From contig NZ_NERU01000001.1 of NCBI RefSeq assembly GCF_003063265.1, positions 372,001-436,000 on the forward strand: DNA of 64,000 bases. The letters run 5' to 3'. The notes under the pieces are model-generated. The model was not told the DNA's origin and searched no databases. It saw only the letters and a list, made by a program, of their open reading frames with translations. Numbering within the stretch: position 1 is the first letter of the stretch; each line of letters opens with the position of its first letter. The translations under genes and the position numbers were made by a program. The DNA is from Limnohabitans sp. WS1 (lineage in GTDB: Bacteria; Pseudomonadota; Gammaproteobacteria; Burkholderiales; Burkholderiaceae_C). Shown one piece after another: positions 7,881 to 16,398 of this stretch.

Positions 7881-9107
7881 ATGACGACCTTGACCTCTTC
7901 TGCCGCCCCCGTGCTCGAAGCACCCGCCGACCACCCCCGCATGGTGCGCGGCCTGCTCAACATCGCGCACGCGCTGGACCATTTGTTTTTGCTGATTTTT
8001 GCGGCGGCGGTCAGCACCATCGCCCTCGACATGGGCATGGCCCAATGGCAAGACCTGATGCCTTATGGTGCGGGTGCGTTTTTCATGTTCGGTCTGGGTT
8101 CTTTGCCCGCTGGGCGCTTGGGCGATTTGTGGGGCCGCCGCAGCATGATGCTGGTCTTCTTTTTTGGCATTGGCGCGGCCTCCATCCTCACGGCCTTCGC
8201 GCAAACGCCTTGGCAGCTGGCTGGGTGCCTGACGCTGATCGGTGTGTTTGCCTCCATTTACCACCCGGTGGGCATTCCCATGCTGCTTGAGCGTTCGGCT
8301 AACCCAGGCGCGACCATTGGCTTCAACGGTCTCTCAGGCAATCTGGGCGTGGCCGTGGCCGCCTTGCTCACCGGCTTTTTGATCCAGTGGCAAGGCTGGC
8401 GTGCGGCCTTTGTTTTGCCCGGCTTGGTGGCGCTGCTGTGCGGCTGGCTGTTTGCACGCGCCTGCCCTCAAGAGGTCTCGTCGCCCGCCAAGCGCAAGGG
8501 CGGGGCCAAGGTGAGTCTGCCCCCGCCCTTGCTGATGCGGGCCATGGTGGTCATGACGGCAGCGGCCGTCACCAGCAGTGTGTTGTTCAACTTCACCACC
8601 AACGGCAATGGGCCTTTGATCACCGAGCGCTTCAAGGGGGTCATGGAAGACCCGGCCAGCTTGGGCCTCTTGCTGGCTCTGGTCTACGCCGTGGCCTCAG
8701 TCGCCCAGGTGGTGGTGGGGCACCTCATCAACCGGTTTCCGCTCAAACGCTTTTTCATGTTCATGGTCTTGGCGCAGATTCCCATGCTGGTATTGGCCTC
8801 GCAGGCGCAGGGCTGGTGGTTGTTTGCGGCGCTCATTGGGGTGATGGTGTTCATCTTCGGGGCCATTCCGTTCACCGATTTCATGATCGCCCGCTATGTG
8901 GACGACCGCTTGCGCTCGCGCGTGTCGGGCATGCGCCTGGGCGTGTCGTTTGCGGTCAGCTCCTTGTCGGTCTGGGCCCTGGGGCCGGTCGTCAAGGCCA
9001 TGGGCTTTGGCAACTCGCTCTTGCTGCTGGCGGGTTTTTCGGTGGCCACTACGCTCATTTTGACTTTGCTGCCCGGCGCGGCCCACGAGCGAGAACAGGC
9101 GGCTTGA
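7881..9107 (+). CDS. MFS transporter
   Basis: A 408-residue major facilitator protein with 12 predicted hydrophobic segments. The classic loop G-R-L-G-D-L-W-G-R-R-S lies between helices 2 and 3, with R-L-R-S-R-V-S-G-M-R in the second half. The N-terminus A-H-A-L-D-H-L-F-L-L resembles MFS proteins of the NarK/fosmidomycin-resistance-like groups, but I cannot assign a substrate. ATG 7881 is preferred over a TTG six bases earlier. It is separated by 120 bases from the preceding MFS gene and is convergent with the lipoprotein gene at 9162. Role in the purine region is inferred only from position. Confidence 0.85.
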   Translation: MTTLTSSAAPVLEAPADHPRMVRGLLNIAHALDHLFLLIFAAAVSTIALDMGMAQWQDLMPYGAGAFFMFGLGSLPAGRLGDLWGRRSMMLVFFFGIGAASILTAFAQTPWQLAGCLTLIGVFASIYHPVGIPMLLERSANPGATIGFNGLSGNLGVAVAALLTGFLIQWQGWRAAFVLPGLVALLCGWLFARACPQEVSSPAKRKGGAKVSLPPPLLMRAMVVMTAAAVTSSVLFNFTTNGNGPLITERFKGVMEDPASLGLLLALVYAVASVAQVVVGHLINRFPLKRFFMFMVLAQIPMLVLASQAQGWWLFAALIGVMVFIFGAIPFTDFMIARYVDDRLRSRVSGMRLGVSFAVSSLSVWALGPVVKAMGFGNSLLLLAGFSVATTLILTLLPGAAHEREQAA

Positions 9108-9161
9108 AGCCCCCGTTGCAGTTGTACCGGCTTTCTCAGGTCTTTCGGTGGGCGTGCGCGC

Positions 9162-9725
9162 TCAATCCTGACCTTCGGTCAGGGTGTCGAGTTGGAATTT
9201 GCCGCTTTTGTGCCACAGCCACACATCGGTATAGGTGACCTGGCTCATGTGGTAGGGAACAGGGTAGGGTGCAGCGGCTTTGACCATGCGCTCGATTTGT
9301 TGCATCACTTGGGGTGCATGGCGGGGTGCACGCATCCAGTGGATGGACTTGACTGAACCGTGCCGATCGATGTCCACGTTGAGCACGCCAACGGCCTCCA
9401 GCATCGGGGGCAGGCGACCTTTGTAGATGTGTTGGCTGTGTTGAGCGTAAAGGTGTGAAGCGGCTTCTCTTCGGTAGTCTTTGGCATTGCGAGCTGCTGA
9501 TCGGACGGGCTTCGCAGGCGGCGGCTCCACCACACTGGGCTGGACAACCATGGGTTTGTCCGGCGGAGCTTGAACACTGGGGCGTGCTTCTGGTTGGGGT
9601 GCGGGTTTGATGGCGGGGCTTGAGCCGCAACCACTCAAGCAACTCAGGGCGGCGGCACCCAGAGACAGCAAGGTCAGAGTCAAGGGGCTTCGGTCTGCAC
9701 TCTGGTGTCGTTGCATGTGTTTCAT
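9162..9725 (-). CDS. Lipoprotein with TonB-C-terminal-like domain
   Basis: A 187-residue protein. The N-terminal signal ends in an L-S-G-C lipobox (Cys33), then a Pro-rich linker (about 37-73), then a C-terminal domain (about 104-187). That domain carries the pattern G-x-L-N-V-D-I-D-R-H-G-S-V-K-S-I, followed by A-A-P-Y-P-V-P, as in TonB C-terminal domains. The start is fixed by a strong purine-rich AAGGAGAAGG just upstream of the ATG at 9725; the longer open frame beyond it is antisense to xdhC. A TonB-like domain on a lipoprotein lacks the usual inner-membrane anchor, so its role is unclear. It is divergent from xdhC. Confidence 0.75.
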   Translation of the reverse strand: MKHMQRHQSADRSPLTLTLLSLGAAALSCLSGCGSSPAIKPAPQPEARPSVQAPPDKPMVVQPSVVEPPPAKPVRSAARNAKDYRREAASHLYAQHSQHIYKGRLPPMLEAVGVLNVDIDRHGSVKSIHWMRAPRHAPQVMQQIERMVKAAAPYPVPYHMSQVTYTDVWLWHKSGKFQLDTLTEGQD

Positions 9726-9821
9726 CGTTGAATCCTTCTCCTTGGCATACTCGGGGTTTGGCCGGGATTGTGGCATTGACAGCCAGGCTTGGCGAGTGCC
9801 TTTTTTGATGTGGGAATACTT

Positions 9822-10619
9822 GTGAACTGGACCTTGGCAGCGTTGGATCGATTGGCCCGTGAAGCGGCTGTGTGGGTGCTTGTGCAAGCCACCCAAGGCT
9901 CGGTGCCCCGAGGTCCTGGTACCCACATGTTGGTGTTTGCACAAGGTGAAGCAGGCACGATCGGGGGGGGGCATTTGGAGTTTCAGGCTTTGGCGCATGC
10001 ACGGCGCTTGATGGTCGGGCTGACTGAACAAACGACCCTGCGCCAAGTGCTGGGCCCCAGTTTGGGGCAGTGTTGCGGCGGGGTGGTGAACTTGGCTTTT
10101 GAACGGGTGGGTGGTGCCGATGTGGCACGTTTGCGCACCTTGTTGATGCCCCCGCGCACCCCGTTGGCGCTGTTTGGCGGGGGGCATGTGGGCAAGGCTT
10201 TGGTGCACGCATTGGCCCCTTTGCCCTTTGCTGTGCGTTGGGTGGACAGCCGCGACGAAATTTTTCCGACCGATGTGCCTGATGGCGTGGACTGTGAGCA
10301 CTCCAATCCGGTGCAGGCCGCCGTGTCCGATCTGGCCCCGGGCAGCCGGGTCTTGATCATGAGCTTCAGCCATGCCGAGGACCTGGACATTGTGGTGGCG
10401 TGCCTCAAACGTCAGCGAGCCCGGAACGACTTGCCTTTTGTAGGGCTGATTGGCAGTGCCACCAAATGGGCCACCTTTCGCCACCGGTTAGAAGACCGGG
10501 GCTTTAGCGCCGAAGAAATCGCCCACATCACCTGTCCGATTGGGGTGCCGGGCATCACGGGCAAAGAGCCTGAAGTCATTGCTGTGGCCGTGGCGGCACA
10601 ACTCTTGCAGACACTTTGA
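9822..10619 (+). CDS. xdhC: XdhC, molybdenum cofactor insertion chaperone for xanthine dehydrogenase
   Basis: About 265 residues. XdhC binds the molybdenum cofactor, promotes its sulfuration and hands it to XdhB. The N-terminal XdhC/CoxI block shows A-T-Q-G-S-V-P-R-G-P-G and G-T-I-G-G-G-H-L-E, followed by G-Q-C-C-G-G, a conserved Cys pair. The C-terminal Rossmann part has L-F-G-G-G-H-V-G-K-A-L, and the end has G-L-I-G-S-A-T-K-W and P-E-V-I-A-V-A-V-A. The likely start is GTG 9822 after a GGGA; GTG 9810 and TTG 9789 are alternatives. It is unusual in lying away from xdhAB, with four genes between. Confidence 0.93.
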   Translation: MNWTLAALDRLAREAAVWVLVQATQGSVPRGPGTHMLVFAQGEAGTIGGGHLEFQALAHARRLMVGLTEQTTLRQVLGPSLGQCCGGVVNLAFERVGGADVARLRTLLMPPRTPLALFGGGHVGKALVHALAPLPFAVRWVDSRDEIFPTDVPDGVDCEHSNPVQAAVSDLAPGSRVLIMSFSHAEDLDIVVACLKRQRARNDLPFVGLIGSATKWATFRHRLEDRGFSAEEIAHITCPIGVPGITGKEPEVIAVAVAAQLLQTL

Positions 10620-10795
10620 CGGGGTGCTGCTGGTTTTCCCTAGGCACAAGTGCAGAGGGAAGACTGGAAACCCAAGCTTAAACTGTATACACTTCGGTGC
10701 ACTGGTCGCAGCGGCGCAGGAATCCTCGGGTTCATGTTCGCGACCGAATACCCGCTCACAGGGCCCGCGGTGGTGAGCCGGTTGGAGAATCCTTC

Positions 10796-12007
10796 ATGGA
10801 ATCGTATTTTCTGGAATGGGCCAATTTGTTGCTGCGATGGGTGCATGTCATCACCGCGATCGCCTGGATTGGTTCTTCGTTTTACTTTGTCTTTTTGGAC
10901 AACAACCTGCAAAAGCCCAACTCGCCCGACTTGCTCGAAAAAGGCGTGGGCGGTGCCATGTGGGCCGTGCATGGTGGCGGTTTTTACAACCCGCAAAAAT
11001 ACATGGTGGCCCCCAAGATCATCCACACCAAACTCCATTGGTTTTATTGGGAAAGTTACTCCACTTGGCTGAGCGGCTTTGCGCTGTTCACGGTGCTGTA
11101 CCTGTACAACGCAGGCACTTTTTTGATCGACAAATCGCTGATGGACTGGTCACCCGTGATGGCTGGCTCGGCCGCTGTGGGGCTGTTGGTGGCGTTCTGG
11201 TTGGTCTATGACACCATTTGCCGCGTGTTCGGTTTTCGCAAAAATGGCGAGTTGATCGTTGCGGGTTCGATGATCGTGGTGGTGGCATTTTGCGCATGGC
11301 TGGCCAATGAGCTGTTTGCTGGCCGCGCTGCCTTTTTGCTGGTGGGTGCCATGATCGCGACCGCCATGAGCGCCAACGTGTTTTTCTGGATCATTCCTGG
11401 ACAGCGCAAAGTGGTGGCGGCCATGACGTCTGGTGAAACCTATGACGCCAATGCACTGGCCATCCACGGCAAGCGCGGCAAGCAACGCAGTGTGCACAAC
11501 ACTTATTTCACGCTGCCGGTCATCTTTGCCATGCTCAGCAACCACTACAGCTTTTTGTACACGCATGAACACCGTTGGGTGTTGCTGTTTGTGATGATGT
11601 TGGCCGGTGCCTTGATTCGTCAGTTCTTTGTGCAGCGCCACGCCTTCCATTTGGGGCGTGCCGCCAACCCTTGGCCCTTTGCTGCAGTAGGGGTGCTGAT
11701 GATTTTGGGCGTGATCGTGGCCTTAAAGCCCGCTGCGCCCGTGGCTTCAGCCGCACCCGCTGCGCCTGTGGCTTTTGCCCAGGTCAAAGCCGTGTTGGAG
11801 CAGCGCTGCACCATGTGCCATGGCGAGCAAGTGCAAATGAAAAACGTGCGCCTGGACAACCCCGCCTTGGTCAAGCAACATGCGCAAAACGTCTACCAAC
11901 AAGTGGTGGTGACCAAGCAAATGCCCATGAACAACAGCACGGGCATCACCGACGAAGAGCGCGCTTTGATTGGTCGCTGGTTTCAAGCAGGGGCCAAGGT
12001 CGATTGA
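10796..12007 (+). CDS. puuD: Membrane-bound urate oxidase/hydroxylase PuuD with cytochrome c domain
   Basis: A 403-residue protein that oxidises urate, passing electrons to the respiratory chain through its own c-type heme. The N-terminal two thirds are a multi-span membrane domain (first helix about residues 10-30) with the conserved W-A-V-H-G-G-G-F-Y and K-L-H-W-F-Y-W-E-S-Y-S-T-W blocks of the PuuD family. An Ala/Pro linker then leads to a cytochrome c domain with C-T-M-C-H (338-342) and M-P-M-N-N as candidate Met ligand. ATG 10796 is chosen since the family starts here; upstream codons are non-homologous. It completes a xanthine-to-urate-and-beyond route with xdhAB. Confidence 0.93.
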   Translation: MESYFLEWANLLLRWVHVITAIAWIGSSFYFVFLDNNLQKPNSPDLLEKGVGGAMWAVHGGGFYNPQKYMVAPKIIHTKLHWFYWESYSTWLSGFALFTVLYLYNAGTFLIDKSLMDWSPVMAGSAAVGLLVAFWLVYDTICRVFGFRKNGELIVAGSMIVVVAFCAWLANELFAGRAAFLLVGAMIATAMSANVFFWIIPGQRKVVAAMTSGETYDANALAIHGKRGKQRSVHNTYFTLPVIFAMLSNHYSFLYTHEHRWVLLFVMMLAGALIRQFFVQRHAFHLGRAANPWPFAAVGVLMILGVIVALKPAAPVASAAPAAPVAFAQVKAVLEQRCTMCHGEQVQMKNVRLDNPALVKQHAQNVYQQVVVTKQMPMNNSTGITDEERALIGRWFQAGAKVD

Positions 12008-12059
12008 TCCAGGCAAAGCCTCTGGGCTGTGCGTTCCACGCACGCTCCAGCTGGCCACC

Positions 12060-13157
12060 TCAAGGGTGCTTGAGGCCAGCAGCAGGCAGGACGTTCGGTT
12101 TGGCCGAAGCGCCACCGTCCAGCCAGCGGTCCGTCAGGCCCGCGCCTGTCCACATGCCCACCAAACTTAGCCAAGCGGTCAGCGCAAAAATGGCCCCACC
12201 CGTCACGCCCGCGCCCACGGCGCAACCGCCTGCCAGCATGGATCCAAATCCCATCAAGATCGCGCCACCGATGTAGCGGCGCATGCTGTAACCGTCTGAA
12301 AAACCCTCCAGCTTCCAGTCGCCGCCAACCAGCGCTCCGATCAAGGAGCCGACAAACACACCCGGCATCAGACCAAAGTCAAAGCCCACATCCGGGGCTG
12401 GCCAATGCATCACGCGCATCAGCCACTCGGCCGAGGGGCCGCTGAAGGTCAGGCCCTGAATCTGAACCGGGTCAAAAGACTCGGCAGCCACCCACTGGCT
12501 AAAGCCCCAAGCGGCGGCCACTGACAAACCCGTACCCATGCCGCCCAGCCACATCCATACATTGCGTTGCGGGCTGCGCAGGGCAAAAAACAAGGCCGCA
12601 GCCAACCAGACGCCGCCCATGGCCAGGCCCGCCCAATGGTCCATACCCGCCAGTGCCAGCAGGTCACGCGGTGCACCACCCTCGACCGTCCACCAGCTGC
12701 TGATGTGCGTGCGCAGGGGCGACAAGGCCCCGCCCAAAGCCGCTTGGGCCGTGACCGCAAAAATCAAACCCGAGAGCAGGGCACGCAAATTACCATTGGC
12801 CGACAACACCAATAAACGGCTGGCACAGCCCCGTGTCATGACCATGCCCACGCCAAACAACAAACCGCCAATCAAAGCGCCCGAGATGCTGCCCTTGGCC
12901 GAAATCTGCCGCGCACTGCCTGTGTCCAGCCAACCCAAAAGCACCATCAGCTGCACGCCAATGACCGCTGAAGAAAAGGCCAACAGCCAAACAGCCAGTT
13001 TGTCGCCAAAGCGGCGGTGCCAAAATTCAATGACCGCTGCCCGCAGACAAAAGCGAGAGCGTTGCGCTAAAAATCCAAAAGACAAACCCAGCAGGCCACC
13101 CCCCGCAGCCAGCACGGTGCCTTGCCCATACGCCTCTAACCATTGCGCCATCGACAT
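12060..13157 (-). CDS. YeeE/YedE-family sulfur-compound permease (paralogue 1)
   Basis: About 365 residues with 9-10 hydrophobic segments. Family hallmarks are R-S-R-F-C-L-R-A near residue 37, T-R-G-C-A-S-R-L, and A-G-G-C-A-V-G-A-G. The cysteines lie in the pore positions by which YeeE-type channels conduct thiosulfate-like ions. ATG 13157 is preferred over 13169. GGAG lies at the right distance before it, and this start aligns residue for residue with the paralogue at 13240-14304. A perfect 8-bp dyad sits immediately upstream. It is convergent with puuD. The substrate (thiosulfate or another reduced sulfur species) is inferred from family and the sox/rhodanese neighbourhood. Confidence 0.9.
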   Translation of the reverse strand: MSMAQWLEAYGQGTVLAAGGGLLGLSFGFLAQRSRFCLRAAVIEFWHRRFGDKLAVWLLAFSSAVIGVQLMVLLGWLDTGSARQISAKGSISGALIGGLLFGVGMVMTRGCASRLLVLSANGNLRALLSGLIFAVTAQAALGGALSPLRTHISSWWTVEGGAPRDLLALAGMDHWAGLAMGGVWLAAALFFALRSPQRNVWMWLGGMGTGLSVAAAWGFSQWVAAESFDPVQIQGLTFSGPSAEWLMRVMHWPAPDVGFDFGLMPGVFVGSLIGALVGGDWKLEGFSDGYSMRRYIGGAILMGFGSMLAGGCAVGAGVTGGAIFALTAWLSLVGMWTGAGLTDRWLDGGASAKPNVLPAAGLKHP

Positions 13158-13170
13158 GGTTTTCTCCATT

Positions 13171-13192
13171 CATATCAGTGATTGCTGATATG
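13171..13192. promoter_or_regulatory. Palindromic operator upstream of YeeE paralogue 1 (ATATNAG-N6-CTNATAT)
   Basis: CATATCAG-TGATTG-CTGATATG, a perfect dyad with 8-base arms and a 6-base spacer, ends 14 bases upstream of the preferred start codon. It is the best copy of a motif found six times in this window, always by sulfur-related genes. The binding protein is unknown; the 8-6-8 layout resembles ArsR-family sites. Confidence 0.7.
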
Positions 13193-13239
13193 AAATGTAC
13201 GCTTTAACCGGTAGGGTGCAATTGACGCGGATCAAGCCT

Positions 13240-14304
13240 TCAGATCTGCCAGCCCATGCTGCGGTGAATGCGCCAAGACAAGCCTGCGCCCAACCAGATG
13301 GCGATCAGGGTCAACCAGGCGGTGAGTGAGAAGATCGAACCCCCAGACATGCCCGCACCCACGGTGCAGCCACCCGCTAACACCGCGCCAAAACCCATGA
13401 GCACCGCACCCGTCAGGTAGTGGCCGAGCTTGTTTTCGGTCTTGAAGCCCTCGAACTTGAAGTCTCCCCCCACCAAGGCACCCAGCAAAGAGCCCACAAA
13501 AGTGGCGGGCAACAAGCCTGCATCAAAGCCCCAGTTGGGGGATGTGCTGCTTGAGAGCGCCCGCATCAGCATCTCGGCCGATGCACCGCTGAAGCTTAAT
13601 CCCTGAATTTGTACCGCCTCAAACGACTGGGAGGCTATGGCTTGCGTCAGGCCCCAACCCAAAGCAATGCTCAAACCGGCCACCATTGACCCGAGTGCCA
13701 AACCCCAGCGGTTTTGGTGAGTTTTGAAGAAAAAATACAAACCGAGCGCCATGGCCAGCATGGCCAACACCATGCCTCCATGAGGCCCCAAGCCCGAGGT
13801 ATGCAACAAATCTCGCGAAGGCCCACCGTCAATGGGCCACCAACTGGCCAAAGTCTGACGGGCCGGTGCCAGCCAACCGGCGATGCTGGCTTGCACCGTG
13901 ACGGCAAACACCAAGCCCGACAACAGGGCACGCAAATTACCGTTGGCCGACAAAATCAGCAAACGGCTGGCACAACCCCGCGTCAAGATCATGCCCGCGC
14001 CAAACAACAAGCCGCCCAGCACCGCGCCAGAAATGCTGCCTGCTGGACCGATGTAGCGCGAATCTACAGGCTTGAGCCAGCCCATCAGCACCAGCGCCTG
14101 GGAACCCACCAAGCAAGCACCAAAGGCCAACCACCACACACTGAAGCGGTCGCCGGTTCGGCCTTCGCAGCACTCCACCACAGCGGCACGGGCGCAAAAC
14201 CGGGTTCGTTGGGCCGCGAAGCCAAAAATAAAGCCCACCAAAGCACCCGCCATGGCCAAAACATTTGAATCGCCCCAGGTTTCGAGCAAGCTTGCGAGAT
14301 TCAC
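13240..14304 (-). CDS. YeeE/YedE-family sulfur-compound permease (paralogue 2)
   Basis: About 354 residues, clearly paralogous to the preceding permease. It has the same R-T-R-F-C-A-R-A, T-R-G-C-A-S-R-L and A-G-G-C-T-V-G-A-G motifs in the same order and the same multi-span pattern. The GTG at 14304 is chosen because a GGAG lies 6 bases before it and the N-terminus then aligns exactly with paralogue 1; a TTG at 14316 is the alternative. The tandem arrangement suggests gene duplication, perhaps with different sulfur substrates. It is divergent from the SoxW-like thioredoxin gene, and both could be controlled from the shared 103-base region that holds an operator-like site. Confidence 0.9.
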   Translation of the reverse strand: MNLASLLETWGDSNVLAMAGALVGFIFGFAAQRTRFCARAAVVECCEGRTGDRFSVWWLAFGACLVGSQALVLMGWLKPVDSRYIGPAGSISGAVLGGLLFGAGMILTRGCASRLLILSANGNLRALLSGLVFAVTVQASIAGWLAPARQTLASWWPIDGGPSRDLLHTSGLGPHGGMVLAMLAMALGLYFFFKTHQNRWGLALGSMVAGLSIALGWGLTQAIASQSFEAVQIQGLSFSGASAEMLMRALSSSTSPNWGFDAGLLPATFVGSLLGALVGGDFKFEGFKTENKLGHYLTGAVLMGFGAVLAGGCTVGAGMSGGSIFSLTAWLTLIAIWLGAGLSWRIHRSMGWQI

Positions 14305-14317
14305 GGTCGGCTCCAAT

Positions 14318-14337
14318 AATTCACTGATTTCTTATAT
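14318..14337. promoter_or_regulatory. ATATNAG-N6-CTNATAT-type site between permease 2 and thioredoxin gene
   Basis: AATTCAC-TGATTT-CTTATAT. The right half-site and spacer match the other copies well and the left half is degenerate. It lies in the divergent promoter region, 13 bases from the permease start. Confidence 0.5.
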
Positions 14338-14407
14338 AAAAGGGCATTGCGTGTACAGTTGGATTCAACGCAACGAAAAACCCGCTATTGTCCACGGTTC
14401 GCAATTC

Positions 14408-14917
14408 ATGGCCTCTTCTGTAAGCACATTTCCCTTGTTGGCCCAACGCCGCCGCGACTGGCTTGTGTGGACCGGTGCATCCTTGTTAATGCTGCCAGCG
14501 ATGGCGCAAGTGTCGGCTGCCAAAGGGGGTGCCGCCACCTTGCCCGCTGCCCAATCACTGCCCGATGAACTGGCCAAAGCCCTCAAAAACAAGCAGCCTT
14601 TGATCGTCATGGTCAGCTTGGACGGCTGCGTGTTTTGCCGCCAAGCCCGGCAAAGCCACCTCTCGCCCATGCAGCGTGCAGGCGCTGCCATCGTGCAGGT
14701 AGACATGCGCAACAACCTGCCCGTGCTGGACTTTGCGGGCAAGCTCACCACCCACGACCAACTCACACGTCAGTGGAAAGTTTCCATCACACCCACGTTG
14801 CTGTTTTTTGGGCCTGGCGGCAAAGAAGTGGCTGAGCGCATGGAAGGGGCTTATCTGCCCGATTTTTACGGTCCATATCTGGAAGAGCGGATCGCGCAAG
14901 GGCGTAAGGGCCTGTAA
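14408..14917 (+). CDS. Periplasmic SoxW-like thioredoxin-fold protein
   Basis: A 169-residue exported thioredoxin-fold protein. An N-terminal R-R-R-D-W is followed by a hydrophobic stretch ending near A-M-A-Q, a signal peptide possibly of Tat type. The redox motif is D-G-C-V-F-C-R-Q-A-R (Cys pair near residues 78 and 81), and the cis-Pro loop is I-T-P-T-L-L-F-F. SoxW-type thioredoxins are thought to keep SoxY and other Sox proteins reduced. The divergent sulfur permease and the regulator 50 bases downstream support a sulfur role. The ATG at 14408 has no clear ribosome-binding site, so the start is somewhat uncertain. Confidence 0.8.
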   Translation: MASSVSTFPLLAQRRRDWLVWTGASLLMLPAMAQVSAAKGGAATLPAAQSLPDELAKALKNKQPLIVMVSLDGCVFCRQARQSHLSPMQRAGAAIVQVDMRNNLPVLDFAGKLTTHDQLTRQWKVSITPTLLFFGPGGKEVAERMEGAYLPDFYGPYLEERIAQGRKGL

Positions 14918-14968
14918 AGTCAGCCCTTACCTCTGTTGAGGGCGCGGCAGACGTGCTAAATTCAAAAC

Positions 14969-15673
14969 ATGATCCCCATCAAGATTGACTCGGCCTGGAA
15001 AGGCACCTCGGACTGCCGCAACTGCGGCATCCGCGACATGGTGCTGTTTGCTGACCTGAATGAACAGGACTTTGGCGAAATCCACACCCCTATCGATGAC
15101 ATGGTGTTTGCGCCCGATTCGGCGCTTTACACCGAAGGTCAAACCGCCGTGGGCGTGTTCACGCTGCGCAAAGGCATGGTCAAGCTGGTGCGGGCCACCG
15201 CCGATGGCCGCGAACGCATCGTGCGCGTGCTGCGCCCCGGCGACGTGATTGGCCTTGAAGCCCTGGCCACCGCCCGCTACGACAGCGAGGCCATCGCCTT
15301 GGTCGAAGCCCAGGTTTGCCGCATTCCCTTGTCGGTGCTGCACCACCTGTCAGCCAACTCGCCCCGCCTGCACAAACGCCTGATGCAAAAGTGGCAACAA
15401 GCCTTGAAAGACGCCGACGACTGGCTGGCTGACTTGAACTTTGGATCGGCCCGCCAGCGTGTGGCCGCCCTGGCCCTGAAAATGCGCGACCCCGACCAAC
15501 CCGGTATCACCTCGTTTTTTGCGCGCGATGACATGGGTGCCATGCTCGACATCAAACTCGAAACCGTCAGCCGCGAAATCAGCAGCTTGGTGCGCGATGG
15601 TGCCTTAAAGCCCTGCGACAAACAGGGCCGGCGCTATGAAATCACCAACGAAGTGTTGTTGCAGCGCCAGTGA
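14969..15673 (+). CDS. Crp/Fnr-family transcription regulator (FNR-like)
   Basis: A 234-residue regulator with an N-terminal cyclic-nucleotide-fold domain (about 30-140) and a C-terminal winged helix. The recognition helix contains L-E-T-V-S-R-E, which keeps the E-xx-S-R code FNR uses to read TTGAT half-sites, and such a site lies at 16351 before the nearby rhodanese gene. Cys16 and Cys19 (D-C-R-N-C-G) and Cys117 resemble FNR cluster ligands. The fourth canonical Cys of the N-terminal group is not seen, so an oxygen-sensing cluster is uncertain. The alternative is a redox-sensing or cluster-free regulator. Confidence 0.88.
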   Translation: MIPIKIDSAWKGTSDCRNCGIRDMVLFADLNEQDFGEIHTPIDDMVFAPDSALYTEGQTAVGVFTLRKGMVKLVRATADGRERIVRVLRPGDVIGLEALATARYDSEAIALVEAQVCRIPLSVLHHLSANSPRLHKRLMQKWQQALKDADDWLADLNFGSARQRVAALALKMRDPDQPGITSFFARDDMGAMLDIKLETVSREISSLVRDGALKPCDKQGRRYEITNEVLLQRQ

Positions 15674-15692
15674 TTGAGGGTGAGTCAGCGGA

Positions 15693-16271
15693 TTAAAACT
15701 CGTCTTTCACGCTGGTCAGGCCCAGGGCGTCCCAGTCCAGCATGCCGCCACGGTAGTAATAAATCTTGTTGGCCGGGAAGCCATCGCGTGTCATGGCTTT
15801 GATGGCCATTGGGCTTTGGGGGCAGACGGGGCCGTTGCAAAAGGCGTAGACTTTTTTGGCCGATGCGCAATCCCACTGGCTGCCATTTTTCTTGCAACCC
15901 AATTCGTTCATGCGGGCTGCCACTTCGGTGTAGGGGATGCCGACCGAGCCGGGAATGGTGCCTTTGACACGGTCGTTGGTGTCGCGCATGTCCAGCACGA
16001 TGGCGTTGCGGTCACTCAAGGCTTCGAGGATTTCAATCTCGCCCACGGGGTGTACGCCGGGCACGGGCACCAGGGGCTGCAAGTTGCCGCCGTTTTTGGC
16101 ACATGCGGTCATGGTGCGGGTGATGGTGACAGGCCCTTTGGCGGTCTGGACCACGACCGATTTTTGGGTGTCGATGATGTTCAAAGGCGTGCCCACGGCG
16201 ATGGTGGCGGCTTGGCCAAAGGCCAGTCCAGAGAGGCTCATGCCCAAAATCCAGGCGGTGATGTTTTTCAT
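15693..16271 (-). CDS. Exported rhodanese-domain protein
   Basis: A 192-residue periplasmic protein. The signal peptide ends near A-F-G-Q (about residue 20). The rhodanese domain runs from about 75 to 190, with I-V-L-D-M-R-D (91-97) and the active loop F-C-N-G-P-V-C-P (144-151), Cys145 being the expected persulfide carrier. The spaced Cys pair in the loop (C-x4-C) is seen in several sulfur-oxidiser rhodaneses; Cys126 and Cys135 may form a further disulfide. It converges with the Crp/Fnr gene and has a perfect FNR-type site about 80 bases upstream. Rhodaneses move sulfane sulfur; the acceptor here is unknown. Confidence 0.88.
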   Translation of the reverse strand: MKNITAWILGMSLSGLAFGQAATIAVGTPLNIIDTQKSVVVQTAKGPVTITRTMTACAKNGGNLQPLVPVPGVHPVGEIEILEALSDRNAIVLDMRDTNDRVKGTIPGSVGIPYTEVAARMNELGCKKNGSQWDCASAKKVYAFCNGPVCPQSPMAIKAMTRDGFPANKIYYYRGGMLDWDALGLTSVKDEF

Positions 16272-16350
16272 GTGTTGTTCCGTTCGATCGACAAAAAAAG
16301 GCCTATGGCCCGGCGACAACGGGATTCTAAAAACGTGTGCCACAAAACGA

Positions 16351-16364
16351 TTGATGCAAATCAA
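16351..16364. promoter_or_regulatory. FNR/CRP-family binding site (TTGAT-N4-ATCAA)
   Basis: TTGAT-GCAA-ATCAA is a perfect FNR consensus 80 bases upstream of the periplasmic rhodanese start. The FNR-like protein encoded at 14969 carries the matching E-xx-S-R recognition helix and is the natural candidate to bind it. Confidence 0.75.
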
Positions 16365-16398
16365 TTCGTGTCCGTGCATGACCTGCAGGGTTCAGGTT

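Noticed and set aside
9726-10484. N-terminal extension of the 9162 lipoprotein by about 250 codons
   Set aside because: The extension is antisense to xdhC. The ATG at 9725 has a strong ribosome-binding site and begins a proper lipoprotein signal.
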